Shown: in pieces, positions 44,503 to 54,256 of the stretch | Position numbering within the stretch: the first letter of the stretch is position 1 | How the letters are laid out: every line of letters begins with the position of its first letter | Assembly: GCA_042663485.1 (NCBI GenBank) | Contig: JBHTAF010000006.1 | Length of the DNA: 64,000 bases | Reading direction: 5' to 3' (one strand) | Origin: Natronosalvus sp042663485 | GTDB lineage: Archaea > Halobacteriota > Halobacteria > Halobacteriales > Natrialbaceae | Made by a program: the position numbers and the translations under genes | The notes under the pieces: model-generated | What the model was told of the DNA's origin: nothing | Database searches by the model: none | Seen by the model: only the letters and a program-made list of their open reading frames with translations

Positions 44503-45414
44503 ATGGCAGAGCCAATTCTGACATGGGCTGGTGGCAAGCGCCATATGTTAGATGATATTACGAGGCGGCTGCCACCAAAGGGTAAATTCGATACGTACTA
44601 TGAACCCTTCGTTGGTGGCGGTGCAGTATTCTTTGACCTCGAGCCAGAGAATGGATATATCAATGATATTAATACGCGGCTCATCAACTTCTATAAGGAG
44701 TTTAGAGAAAAGCCCGAACAGATAATTGGTGAAAACAAGCAACTCGATTCTGAGCTACTAGATAAGGACCGTGAGGGACAAGAAGAGATCTACTATGAGT
44801 TGCGAGATGAATTTAACTCCCTCCGCAATCAGAATGGCAACTGCAAGGATCGATTTCGAGAAGCGGTCCTGATGTTATTCCTGAACCGAACCTGTTGGAA
44901 TGGTCTCTACAGAACAAATAAGAAGGGAGAGTTCAATGTCCCGATGGGTTCAAAATGGACTCGGGTAGAGGGCATCGAACGCCAACTACGTAAAGGATAT
45001 CAGGTCCTTCAAAACACCACCATAACCTCGAAAGACTTTGAGTATGTGAAACAGCATGTAGGAGAAGATGATCTTGTCTTCTTTGATCCACCATACCCAG
45101 GGGAAAGTAAAACGGCTCAATTTAATCAATATGATCCAAGCGGGTTCGACGACGACGATCAGATTAAACTCCGGGAACTCGCACTCGAACTCGATCGACG
45201 AGGGGCGAACGTGATGATTACAAACAATCTCGAGGCAGAGAAGTATTACAAAGAACACGAAGATTTTGACGAAGTATTCCGGATCGTACGGATACAGGGA
45301 GAACGACAAATCAATAGTGACGAAACAAAACGCCATAATATTGGAGATACGGACATTATTGTCACAAATTTCTCTCCGTTTATTGAGCAAAAGACCTTCA
45401 ATGATTATCGTTGA
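44503..45414 (+). CDS. dam: Dam-family DNA adenine methyltransferase
   Basis: This 303-aa Dam-type (class D12) N6-adenine methyltransferase has WAGGK at 8-12 and EPFVGGGAVFFDL (SAM binding), YINDIN, LFLNRTCWNGLYRTNKKG (the family's NRxxxNGLyR block), and the catalytic D195-P-P-Y198 in FFDPPYPGES. Length and motif order are normal, so it should be active, probably on GATC as for the family. It is A+T rich compared with the plasmid backbone. An IS200/IS605-type hairpin begins 10 bp after the stop. Confidence 0.9.
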   Translation: MAEPILTWAGGKRHMLDDITRRLPPKGKFDTYYEPFVGGGAVFFDLEPENGYINDINTRLINFYKEFREKPEQIIGENKQLDSELLDKDREGQEEIYYELRDEFNSLRNQNGNCKDRFREAVLMLFLNRTCWNGLYRTNKKGEFNVPMGSKWTRVEGIERQLRKGYQVLQNTTITSKDFEYVKQHVGEDDLVFFDPPYPGESKTAQFNQYDPSGFDDDDQIKLRELALELDRRGANVMITNNLEAEKYYKEHEDFDEVFRIVRIQGERQINSDETKRHNIGDTDIIVTNFSPFIEQKTFNDYR

Positions 45415-45450
45415 CCTCCTCCACACGGCTAAAGCCGTGGGCTTTCTCCG
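45415..45450 (+). mobile_element. lone IS200/IS605-type right-end hairpin
   Basis: CACGGCT (45424-45430), AA, then AGCCGTG (45433-45439), followed by GGCTTTCTCC, is the typical right-end foldback of haloarchaeal IS200/IS605/IS1341 elements. No transposase gene adjoins; the methyltransferase takes the place where tnpB normally ends. Confidence 0.55.
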
Positions 45451-45492
45451 GTTATTTCTGTAAGTCGCTGTAGTGGCGTCGATAGGGACTAC

Positions 45493-46188
45493 TCAGTAAC
45501 TGTCGAACCGAATCGGGTGCTGGGACGGGAATTCAATTGTTGTCCGGTGATATGAGGTGGTGTGTTCGTGTTGGTCATACTTCCCATTGACAACGACGAT
45601 GCATGGCACCGTTGGCTTGGGCAAACGGTTAAGAAAATCGTCTGAATGCTCCTCTCCATCAGTAACGATGAACGGGATCATAGTTTCATAGCGGTGGGAG
45701 AACATCGTAAACTCAACTGACCAAATCACAATAGTCGGGTCTCTAAACGACTGCACAGTGACGTCCGTCTCAAAGAACGGAAGAAAGCGTTCAAACCAGG
45801 CCTGACATTCGCCATGCATTCGCTGCTCCCCGATTGAGTTGGCGTCAGTGAGGCTATTCGTTCGAATTCCAATAATATCATAGCATAACGATTTTCTGAT
45901 TGGGGCTAGGCTTTCGGCGCCCACAACGGGACACTCAAGATGGTATTGGTAGTCAGCGTCGCTATATCGTGCTGCAAATTTCTCAAAATCCGCAGCTGCA
46001 CCGGTGAAGCTCCCCTCAAGCTCAATTAATATTGGCAGGAGATGGTCAGGGAACCGATCGTCCGCTGGGGAGAGCCAAAACACTGAATCAGGGACACCAC
46101 GTCGTTTTGCAAATCCTCGTCGCTCGGCAACCATATTGACGGGTCCCCGAAGGGCCTCGGTCAGTTCTTCCAACACCGTCTCATTCAC
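45493..46188 (-). CDS. hypothetical protein, third gene of the BrxC-like operon
   Basis: This 231-aa protein uses a GTG start (46188) overlapping the upstream stop by 8 bp. The sequence is alpha/beta-like: VFWLSPADDRFPDHLLPILI, LIELEGSFTGAAADFEKFA, TIVIWSVEFTMFSHRYET, VPCIVVVNGKYD. A Glu in the strand ILIELEGS next to a later Glu could fit a PD-(D/E)xK-like core (D...E-x-E), but no Lys is in place, so I do not claim a nuclease. It is probably essential to the operon given the overlap. Confidence 0.55.
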   Translation of the reverse strand: MNETVLEELTEALRGPVNMVAERRGFAKRRGVPDSVFWLSPADDRFPDHLLPILIELEGSFTGAAADFEKFAARYSDADYQYHLECPVVGAESLAPIRKSLCYDIIGIRTNSLTDANSIGEQRMHGECQAWFERFLPFFETDVTVQSFRDPTIVIWSVEFTMFSHRYETMIPFIVTDGEEHSDDFLNRLPKPTVPCIVVVNGKYDQHEHTTSYHRTTIEFPSQHPIRFDSY

Positions 46189-47542
46189 TACTTAGCACCA
46201 CGCTGAGCGACAGCTGTTCTGACAGGCTCAAGACGGCGTCTTGAACGTCTCCAGTAAGCGGAATCTCTTCTCCTTGACTGAGCCGCTGCCAAATACCGAC
46301 CAGTTGCTCTTGTTCGACACCTTCATCGCCGACTTGAAGCTGGTCGAGAATCCACTCATGGTGGGTCCGACAGTCCTGTAGCGCCTGGAGGAGATTATCC
46401 TGAACATGAGACAGCCCGAATGTCGAGCCACTTCCCAAATGAATCTCGGGAGTGTCGGACGATTCTCCTTCATCCAGAACCTCAATCATATCACGTTGAG
46501 CTTTCAACCGCTGGTGAACATCACCTATGAACCTACTGAGGGAATCGTCAAGGTCATCAAGATTGTTCTGGATCGCCGCAAGCGTAGAATAGTCTTGTAG
46601 TCCAAGCTGAGACTTCTCGACCAGCATGTCGTCAATTTCCTCCTCAAACACCTCTTGGTCCGTTCCGAACGTCTCGAGGGCTTCGAGGTGGAGATGAATA
46701 TTCTGGTACGAATCTTGGATAGAGGTCATCTCTTCCCGGATATCCTGAATCTGGGTAGCGATGGTCGAGGGCTCAGACGTGGCGAGGCACTCAGAGAGTT
46801 CTGACTCAACAACTGTTGAGATGGAAAATGGTGCGCCAGATAAGTCGATGAGTGCTTCATTGATTTGGTCCAACCGCTCGGTGATAGAATCTATCGGTAT
46901 GGATGATTCAAGGCCTTGATAGTAGATCTCCGTATCAACAAAGTCCAACCGAGGAGTCCAGTCTCCAGCCTTCTCAAAAATTGTCTCGAGTTCCTTGAGG
47001 TCACTCACTCGCTGATTGGTTGCATTGACCAGTGGTTTGACGTCTGTATTCGGTGACAAAAGGTCAGAGGGACTTCTTTCGATGCTGGTGGCAATCAGTT
47101 TCTGTGCCGTACTCGGTAGGTCGCGAACGATAGGTGTTATTTCCTGGTAAGTCTCCGCTGCACTCTCTAAGTCTTGCGGTAAGCGCTGGCCGAGGTTATT
47201 TCGTATCTCTTCCCGAGTAGACTCACGAAGATCGGGATCAAGGACCTCAAGGAACTCATCTAACGTTTGCAGTGCAACCTGTTGAAGCGGGGCTCGAATC
47301 GCTTCTTCGACCCATTCCTTAAGTTCGAGGAGGTCATCGACGGTTTCGGCGTTATCGATTTCTTGATGGAGGGAGTCCGTCTGGTTATAGAATGCCTCCC
47401 GCTCCGTGGACTCCATGCTTTCGAGCTGTTCGATATAGGCGTCAATATCTTCTTGGAATGCCTCCAGGTCGTCGACTTTCTGGTCAAGTGAGGTGGCCTT
47501 TTTATTAACCTCGCTAACAATCACTGGCTGTTCACTACTCAT
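46181..47542 (-). CDS. long coiled-coil protein, second gene of the BrxC-like operon
   Basis: This 453-aa protein (MSSEQPVIVSEVNKKATSL at the start) is almost entirely helical, with repeated Leu/Glu/Asp heptads (VDDLEAFQEDIDAYIEQLE, LNDLDDSLSRFIGDVHQR-like segments). It starts on an 8-bp overlap with the P-loop ATPase gene and ends on an 8-bp overlap with the 231-aa gene. No enzymatic motif is seen. It likely forms a structural arm that binds the ATPase, as in other multi-protein defence complexes. That role is inference. Confidence 0.6.
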   Translation of the reverse strand: MSSEQPVIVSEVNKKATSLDQKVDDLEAFQEDIDAYIEQLESMESTEREAFYNQTDSLHQEIDNAETVDDLLELKEWVEEAIRAPLQQVALQTLDEFLEVLDPDLRESTREEIRNNLGQRLPQDLESAAETYQEITPIVRDLPSTAQKLIATSIERSPSDLLSPNTDVKPLVNATNQRVSDLKELETIFEKAGDWTPRLDFVDTEIYYQGLESSIPIDSITERLDQINEALIDLSGAPFSISTVVESELSECLATSEPSTIATQIQDIREEMTSIQDSYQNIHLHLEALETFGTDQEVFEEEIDDMLVEKSQLGLQDYSTLAAIQNNLDDLDDSLSRFIGDVHQRLKAQRDMIEVLDEGESSDTPEIHLGSGSTFGLSHVQDNLLQALQDCRTHHEWILDQLQVGDEGVEQEQLVGIWQRLSQGEEIPLTGDVQDAVLSLSEQLSLSVVLSSE

Positions 47543-50500
47543 TTGCAACCACCTCCGATCGCTCGAACAGCGATCTGAGCTTCTCCTTGGTGGCATCAGA
47601 GCCGGACCGTATCGACTCTGATTTGGATTCAATCGATTCGATATCCTGTTGTAGCTGTGTGAGATGGGATATATGCTCCCCGACGGCCTCGTCGAGGTCG
47701 GCTAGGTTGTCCTGGTCTTCCGGGATACTCAACGAGGTTGCTCCAAGCATATTCTCTAGGGCGAACACTGTATTGCCATAATCTTCGAGTTTACTGAGGA
47801 ATGCTTCTCGAGAGCTGAAATGCATTTCAATAGCTTCCGATTCTTCAACTGAGTTATACACCCGTTCGAAGAGTGCGATTGCATCCTCGATTTCGTCGAC
47901 ATCGGCTTGATTGACTGCGGATTGGAGGTCGTCGATCTCGTCAGAGATGTCTTTGTGATAGATTTTGAGGAGGAACCAATAATGATAGCCGATTGGTGCC
48001 GCTGCCGAATCAGCTTCGCATTTCTCTTTGAGGTCTCGGCTTCCGTTGATGACAGAGTTGAGGTTCGACTCATACTGCTCGAGGCGATTGGCCTGGATCT
48101 GAATCCAGGATCCGACGTTTGCACAATCCGGGGTTGATAGTGTCTCGTTGAGTTGTTCAACGTCTTCGATATACTCGCTAACAGTCTCTTTCTCCTGTTC
48201 GAGATTGTCAATAACGGTTTCAAGGCGTGAAGGGACATCGATATCCGGGTCTGACCCAGTTGTCAGGCCACAAATGAGCAATGCCCGGAGAAGCCCGTAC
48301 GCCAAATGGGAGAGATTTGACAACCCAAGGACGGGAACGTTTCCGTCGGCAGCTTTGACATCGGGGTTATCTATCGCTTGGATAATACTCGAGGCATCCG
48401 TGAGATTGGCTAGTGCTGTCAGGCTATTCTGGGTATGTTTGACTGCCGGCGCCAACCCGCTTCCATCACGGTAATGTTTTCGTTCGGTTGTGACATTTCC
48501 GCTGTAGCCACTCTGGGTGAAGAGGTCATCGAGATAGTCGGTAAAGGCAAATCCGTTTTGGCCACCTGAAACCAGATCATCCGATATTGCTGTTTCAAGA
48601 TAAGAATGGAGGTTACTGTATTGCCGGCCAGATTCATAGTCGGGTCCGAAGACAGGGAGATAGGACAAGGCGATAGTTGATTCAGCAAATTTGCCATTCG
48701 ACCAATAGGGTCGGTCACCCTGAACCCGCTCTTCCTTCCAGAGAAGGGTGTCAGTATTAGCTAATGAGTATGCCTCCTGATATTTTCCAGCAAAGGTTCG
48801 AATCTCCTCGTTGGCGACTTGATGCAGTTGATCATAGAGGGTTTCGATTGTGTTCCGGACTTCGCGTTCACTGACCACCCTAAGCAGTTCGTCTTTCACC
48901 TGCTCATCAATCCCATATGCATCGCCGATTTCCTCTGACTGAAGCCGGCCGAATAGATTGACGACGAACGTCCAGAACCGGTTGGACTGATACTCTTCAA
49001 TATTCAGGAGTCGATGGCGTTGGTAGGTTTGGACGTCGTCAGTTATCAGGGCTTCAATAGAGAGCTTGTCGGGGATAACGAGGACCATCGGTTCCGAAAT
49101 GTCGTAGCCGTTAGTCAACTCGGATAGCTCCGATCGGAAAGTTTCCTTCGTGGGGCAGAACTTGACATCTACCAATTCATTATCAGGAGTTCCGGTGCGG
49201 AGCGTTAGCCCGCGTTCCATTTGCTCTTCTAACTCGTCTTTTGATGACTCTGACACCCGGGCAGGGTTAACCGCAATTGGCGGAAAGGCATCGTGCACGC
49301 ATTTTGGCGAGGCAATGACAACTGCTTGGTCGGTGAGTTCCTTGTCGGGAGCCTTGTACATCCATTGGGTATGGAACGCTCCTTCAACCACTTCTAACGC
49401 TTCCAAAGCGCTCTTCCGGGCATCACTCGCTGGTTCGAATGAAACGGTCATGTTACTCACGAGATTGAGGAAGGCATGCCCCTCTCGCTCATCCGAGAAC
49501 CCATACTGGGGAATGAGTTCCTCTTCGCCGATTGAGAGACCATAACATACCCTTTCGATATTCCGATCAAGGATGGCTATAGCATCACGTTGTGTGTCAG
49601 TTTGTTCGAACCCAAATTCTTCTTTGATAATATCAACCGCAATCTCCTGGGCCTGTTTTGCAGTCAAGGCTTTGTCGCCGGAGATAGTCCACGGCTCGAA
49701 ACCACTTTCCCGAAACATGAGGGCCGTAATCGCTGCATCCCAGTCCTCACGGCTAAGCTCTGTCCACAGGTTATTGATAAGGCGTGTATCCCTGAAATCC
49801 GCATCTGCAAGGTCTTCTATCCACTCAGTGGCATCTGCCTGTGGATCTGCCGGCAGTTCATCAATGAGCTTGATAATGATACCAGTTCGACCGCGTGCCA
49901 GCCACCAGATAGTATTCGCTAAGTCGGTTGCATCTGGCCGGCGATTCTGGAGAAGCCCCCGGACGTCACTGACTTCGAGCGGTGGGATCCGAATCTCCTT
50001 CATCCGGCCCCAATCAGCCTCTCCGATGAATTCGAACGCAGAAATCATCCCAAAGCTCCAGATTTTGATCGAATCTTGAAGCCCATCGTTGATTTTGCGG
50101 AGTGGATTGTCATCGTCCTTGTCCATCGCCTGAATAAAGGCTCGATAGGACTGCTCCACTTCATCAAAAAACAACGCAGTCTGAGGAGTGTCGTCCCCAT
50201 CGACGACATCAGCTACCTGCTTGACATACTCCCGCTTCGACTCACTATCGATATTGGGAAACCAATCAATTCCGTCAGCCTCTCCATTCGCATAGGCCTC
50301 AAGTTGGGCTGCAATCCGCTCTTCAATCCAGTCGTTGAGGTCGTCGGCGTCACTCTCGCCGAACTGTCTGAGCATTGATCCTGGATCTCCGATATAGAAT
50401 GCGGGAATACTCCGTTTCCAGGACTGATTGAACAGGTGGTAAATCAATTGAGTTTTTCCTGACCGGTAGGCACCAACCAGGGCCAGTGGGTCAACAGCCT

Positions 50501-50609
50501 CACCTGCCTCGAAATCGTCGAAGCTCTCTTCAGCCCTCGACAATTCCCGTTTGTGGGTTTCAGTAAGCGGCTCCCACTCCTTTTCTAATGAGGCTTTCCG
50601 TGTCTCCAT
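47535..50609 (-). CDS. large P-loop ATPase, BrxC/PglY-like
   Basis: This 1024-aa protein has an N-terminal STAND/AAA-like ATPase domain: Walker A GAYRSGKT (46-53), Walker B TALFFDEVEQS (D150-E151), then a sensor-like strand KIWSFGMISAFEF. The remaining 700 residues are helical with coiled-coil stretches near the C terminus (SHLTQLQQDIESIESKSES). Size and layout recall the BrxC/PglY ATPases of BREX-like phage defence, without a BREX methylase or phosphatase nearby. First gene of a three-gene coupled operon. TATA-like ATAAAGTTATT lies about 35 bp before the ATG. Confidence 0.65.
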   Translation of the reverse strand: METRKASLEKEWEPLTETHKRELSRAEESFDDFEAGEAVDPLALVGAYRSGKTQLIYHLFNQSWKRSIPAFYIGDPGSMLRQFGESDADDLNDWIEERIAAQLEAYANGEADGIDWFPNIDSESKREYVKQVADVVDGDDTPQTALFFDEVEQSYRAFIQAMDKDDDNPLRKINDGLQDSIKIWSFGMISAFEFIGEADWGRMKEIRIPPLEVSDVRGLLQNRRPDATDLANTIWWLARGRTGIIIKLIDELPADPQADATEWIEDLADADFRDTRLINNLWTELSREDWDAAITALMFRESGFEPWTISGDKALTAKQAQEIAVDIIKEEFGFEQTDTQRDAIAILDRNIERVCYGLSIGEEELIPQYGFSDEREGHAFLNLVSNMTVSFEPASDARKSALEALEVVEGAFHTQWMYKAPDKELTDQAVVIASPKCVHDAFPPIAVNPARVSESSKDELEEQMERGLTLRTGTPDNELVDVKFCPTKETFRSELSELTNGYDISEPMVLVIPDKLSIEALITDDVQTYQRHRLLNIEEYQSNRFWTFVVNLFGRLQSEEIGDAYGIDEQVKDELLRVVSEREVRNTIETLYDQLHQVANEEIRTFAGKYQEAYSLANTDTLLWKEERVQGDRPYWSNGKFAESTIALSYLPVFGPDYESGRQYSNLHSYLETAISDDLVSGGQNGFAFTDYLDDLFTQSGYSGNVTTERKHYRDGSGLAPAVKHTQNSLTALANLTDASSIIQAIDNPDVKAADGNVPVLGLSNLSHLAYGLLRALLICGLTTGSDPDIDVPSRLETVIDNLEQEKETVSEYIEDVEQLNETLSTPDCANVGSWIQIQANRLEQYESNLNSVINGSRDLKEKCEADSAAAPIGYHYWFLLKIYHKDISDEIDDLQSAVNQADVDEIEDAIALFERVYNSVEESEAIEMHFSSREAFLSKLEDYGNTVFALENMLGATSLSIPEDQDNLADLDEAVGEHISHLTQLQQDIESIESKSESIRSGSDATKEKLRSLFERSEVVANE

Positions 50610-50743
50610 TTCATATCACTTGATTCTCGGCACCTGAATAACTTTATGCAACGCATCAGACCCTCGTCCAGATTGTCTCGTTATCATATCTCGGTTTGCC
50701 GTCATTAGGTAGTATTAATGTAGGGTCGTTCTATTAATCCAGT
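50610..50743. promoter_or_regulatory. divergent promoter region of the helicase-nuclease island
   Basis: 134 bp separate the minus-strand ATPase operon from the plus-strand AddB/AddA-like operon. On the minus strand, GCATAAAGTTATT lies about 30-40 bp before the ATPase ATG. On the plus strand, TATTAATG and TCTATTAATC lie 15-40 bp before ATG 50744. Shared control of both operons is likely. Confidence 0.45.
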
Positions 50744-53700
50744 ATGGGATTTCGCGTCCGGATGGGCTCCTTTCTTGAGTATCTCCGTGACCGGTCTGAG
50801 GAAACAGCACGGGTGCCGGCGGCAGAGCCAACGGGAATTGTCATCCTCTCCGGGCAACTACTGCGTCGCAATCTCAAACATCACTTAAACCGAGAGAACA
50901 TCCCAACCGCAGCACTCGCTGAGTTCACAACAATTGAAGAACTGGCAAGCAACTTACTGGGACCGACGGACGGCCCAACGAGCATACTTTCGGACGGGGT
51001 TCGAGATCGACTGGTTGAGGAAATTTTCCGCACACTCGATCCCAACACAGCTGAGACGCCACTCGAGAGAACGGACATCCTCAAATCGAACGAGGAGGGG
51101 GCGCTCACAGACCTTGCGCAACGTCTCCCGTACGAAGAGGAATCAACCCGAGAAACGTTTCTTGCTGAGCTTGATGACTACTTTCGATGGACGGATGCCA
51201 ACACAGATGTCGCGGTTGCAACCCGTGAACTTGTAGAAGTCGAGAATCGATTTGCACAACTTCAGACCAATCGGTCAGTGAATGCGTTTCGGGGTGTCGA
51301 GCGCCTGGTTCAGGAGTACTTAGACGCCAACTCTCTGGCCTACCAGCAATCCCGAAGCCATCTCATCAGTACCGCTCGCGACCATGTCACCGAGCAATGG
51401 GGCCGTGGATTCGACCATTTGGATTGGGTTGCAGTTGTTGGCATTAACGTCTTTGACAACCCAACGCTTCGCTTCCTCGAGAAAATAGCCGATAGCGAGA
51501 TCGCTCCCGATGTAGAGATTTTTGCGGGTGTCGGAAGTGAGGAATATAACACGGCACGGTTAGAAGCAGTGGACACGGAAGTAATCACGGAATCGACCAG
51601 AGACACGCTTCCAGAGTTTCGCTCAGACGCAGCCACGGAGCTGCTACAGGCTACACAAGACTTGCCAGCAGAGGTACCTGATCGAGTGACGTTCGCAGAA
51701 GCACCAACCGACCAGCGAGCCATTGAAAAAATTGCTGCCAAGGTCCGGGAGTTAGTCCAAAATGGTACTCACCCTCGGAATATTCTGATCGTCGCTCCCG
51801 ATGCGGGCTCGTATCAATCCCTTATCGAACAAGCATTTGAGACAGTCGACATCCCAACCCACGTTGAAACTCGGCGTCCGTATGCTAATATCCCTGTCTA
51901 CCGGTGTTTCAGGACGTTCGTCGACGTGGTGGATGCAGTTACACGAGATATCCCACTTACATATGATGACCTTGTGGACCCGATTCGCCTGGGATACACA
52001 CCCCGAGGGAGTCGAGGACGGTCGTGGCCGATTGAAGACCGGGCGTTCATCAAGGTCGAGCAGGAACTCCATCGTAAGCAGCAATTCTACAATCGAGATC
52101 CGGATCGGTATGAGGATCAAGGGCTCGGCTTCAGCACCTGGCGGGATCAGATCAGTGACATCCCACGGTGGACCGGGCCTTGGTACGCTGTTGAGGACTA
52201 CTTGGATGACATCGAAGCGTTAGCTCAAGACCCGCCAAAAAGCGGTGAGGCGTTAATCGACCTCTTTGGCAGCTACTTCGGGACCTATGTCTACCAGACC
52301 GTGGATCATGAGCGGACGCTCTACAAAGGGCCGGCCATCGACACGACCCGGATATCGCTGACAGAGACCCACCCAACGAGTCAAGCAGAGCAGGTGCGGA
52401 ACGCTCTTCAGGACGTCGGGACCCATTACGATCGAATTCGAAATCTCTTCGATGTGCCTATCAGCTGGCGTGAAGTTGGACGGGCCTTCTCGGCAACCCT
52501 TGGCGGCCAATCATACGGAAAGTCACACTTGGACCAATACGCCGTTCCTGTTGTAGACGCTGGTAACGCCTACTTCAGAAGTGCCGATCACCTGTTTATC
52601 CTCGGCATGGATGCGGGGGAATTCCCAAGCGACCCTGGTACACCGACCTTCCTCCACAACGACGTCAGGAAACATGCCTATGAAAGAGCCTTCGAGGGAA
52701 AGTATCCGTATCACCACCTGGATAGTCGAGCCTCAAATTACAACGAAGCCTTGGACTTCTATCAGGCGGCCCTGTCAGCTGCGACAGCATCGGCAGACAT
52801 CACTCTCATGCACACATACAAAGACGAACGAAGCAACGAGGTCGCGTGGTCGCCGTTCGTTGACTTGTTCGATCTCGACCCGGAGGACGAAGCAGAACGG
52901 CCGGTGTCTCGGGTATCTGTTGGTGACTGGATCCCTAGCCAGGATACAAAGGAAGAAAGCTGGACGGACCTCACAGAACGGATTGCACCCCGGGAGCGAC
53001 TGCGGACAATCCTCTACAACGCCCATCGGAATACGCCGAATACAGAGCCGACGATTACGGCAGCAGATATCCAGTCGATGCTTGACCAACTCGAGATCGA
53101 GCCACTCATTGATCTTATCCTCCCACGTATCGAACGCCATCGACAGCCACCAATCGAAGTTGAAATCGAAGCCAGTGAACCCGCCTTTGCGGAGACGGAT
53201 CTGGCGACAGTATCTGGTGAACCCCATCACCCACACGAACTAGATCTTCAGGCTCAGTGTGAGCTGAAGTACTACTACTACCAGTTCCTCTACAACTTCA
53301 CAGGTGGTGATCCGCCACGAGAAGAGATTCCCAAATACTATTCAGCAAATTCCCATTACAGATTAGGAGAGCTACCGTATATCGTTCGTGAGAACTACGC
53401 AGATCCCCGGTATATCGATAAGTGGGAAGCCATTGTCACCCGTCTCTTGCCTGACCGACAGAGTGCGACGACCGGTCTGGCTCAGTTCGACACCAGCGAG
53501 GAACTACGGGAATGGGTTGAACAAGAAGACCGATTCGACTCGTATGATTTCAACACGATATATGCAAACTTGCGTGGTGAGCGACGCCTCGTCGAAGCGG
53601 AGGAAACAGCAGGTATCACTCGCACGTGGGACTGGCGGTCCGGTGGTGTCGTGAGTATCAATGGGCATCAGCTTGCAGTCCCACCCTATCGACTGGATAC

Positions 53701-54256
53701 GGTCATCGAGGACGGCAGCGAGTACACCATCCCGATCTTCTTTACCCGCTTTTCGAATCGGGCCGAGAGTGCATTGAAATCCTGTTTCCAAGGAGCGATT
53801 TGGGAAGCTGATGAGCGCACCGGCGAACTCTGTTTGGACTGTGGCCGAAGTGAAGACTGCACCTTCCACTCGAAATACGTTATAGACCATCGAATGCTCG
53901 CAGCACAACGCTTGGAGTCAGAGGAGTACGATAACAAGGTCGTGGGTATCGGAATGCAAGAGCAGTATGCTGATCCCACGAACGGAAAACGTATCATTGC
54001 AATACAGAACAACTATATGCAGAAAGTCGAAGCGAGCGAAAACGGCTTCGAACAACTTGTGGGGCGAGGCTATCCCCAAAACTGGGAGCAGAAAGTTGCC
54101 GATTGGGAAGCTAACTTCACCGAATTGGCAGCAACGCTCGATCCTGATACCACAGTCACGTTACGAGCGAATCCAACAGTCGTTAATCAGGATACCTGCC
54201 TGAACTGTGTATATAAGGATCTTTGCATGATCCCGAACTCGGAGGTGGACCTCTAA
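50744..54256 (+). CDS. AddB-like helicase/nuclease subunit
   Basis: This 1170-aa protein has an inactivated UvrD-like helicase body (no good Walker A; HLFILGMDAGEFPSDP and HYDRIRNLFDVP-type blocks typical of AddB/RexB) and a C-terminal region with Fe-S-type cysteines: C839 (LQAQCELKYYYYQF) and C1152-x2-C1155-x5-C1161 (CLNCVYKDLC). The spacing matches AddB-family nucleases. An extra zinc-like CLDCGRSEDC lies at about 1030. A catalytic D...E-x-K is not obvious. The stop overlaps the next start (TAATG). An internal ATG six codons in (MGSFLEYL) is an alternative start. Confidence 0.7.
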   Translation: MGFRVRMGSFLEYLRDRSEETARVPAAEPTGIVILSGQLLRRNLKHHLNRENIPTAALAEFTTIEELASNLLGPTDGPTSILSDGVRDRLVEEIFRTLDPNTAETPLERTDILKSNEEGALTDLAQRLPYEEESTRETFLAELDDYFRWTDANTDVAVATRELVEVENRFAQLQTNRSVNAFRGVERLVQEYLDANSLAYQQSRSHLISTARDHVTEQWGRGFDHLDWVAVVGINVFDNPTLRFLEKIADSEIAPDVEIFAGVGSEEYNTARLEAVDTEVITESTRDTLPEFRSDAATELLQATQDLPAEVPDRVTFAEAPTDQRAIEKIAAKVRELVQNGTHPRNILIVAPDAGSYQSLIEQAFETVDIPTHVETRRPYANIPVYRCFRTFVDVVDAVTRDIPLTYDDLVDPIRLGYTPRGSRGRSWPIEDRAFIKVEQELHRKQQFYNRDPDRYEDQGLGFSTWRDQISDIPRWTGPWYAVEDYLDDIEALAQDPPKSGEALIDLFGSYFGTYVYQTVDHERTLYKGPAIDTTRISLTETHPTSQAEQVRNALQDVGTHYDRIRNLFDVPISWREVGRAFSATLGGQSYGKSHLDQYAVPVVDAGNAYFRSADHLFILGMDAGEFPSDPGTPTFLHNDVRKHAYERAFEGKYPYHHLDSRASNYNEALDFYQAALSAATASADITLMHTYKDERSNEVAWSPFVDLFDLDPEDEAERPVSRVSVGDWIPSQDTKEESWTDLTERIAPRERLRTILYNAHRNTPNTEPTITAADIQSMLDQLEIEPLIDLILPRIERHRQPPIEVEIEASEPAFAETDLATVSGEPHHPHELDLQAQCELKYYYYQFLYNFTGGDPPREEIPKYYSANSHYRLGELPYIVRENYADPRYIDKWEAIVTRLLPDRQSATTGLAQFDTSEELREWVEQEDRFDSYDFNTIYANLRGERRLVEAEETAGITRTWDWRSGGVVSINGHQLAVPPYRLDTVIEDGSEYTIPIFFTRFSNRAESALKSCFQGAIWEADERTGELCLDCGRSEDCTFHSKYVIDHRMLAAQRLESEEYDNKVVGIGMQEQYADPTNGKRIIAIQNNYMQKVEASENGFEQLVGRGYPQNWEQKVADWEANFTELAATLDPDTTVTLRANPTVVNQDTCLNCVYKDLCMIPNSEVDL

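Noticed and set aside
45493..50609. Complete BREX system
   Set aside because: Only a BrxC/PglY-like ATPase is seen; there is no PglX methylase, PglZ phosphatase or BrxL/BrxA, so the BREX name is not used.
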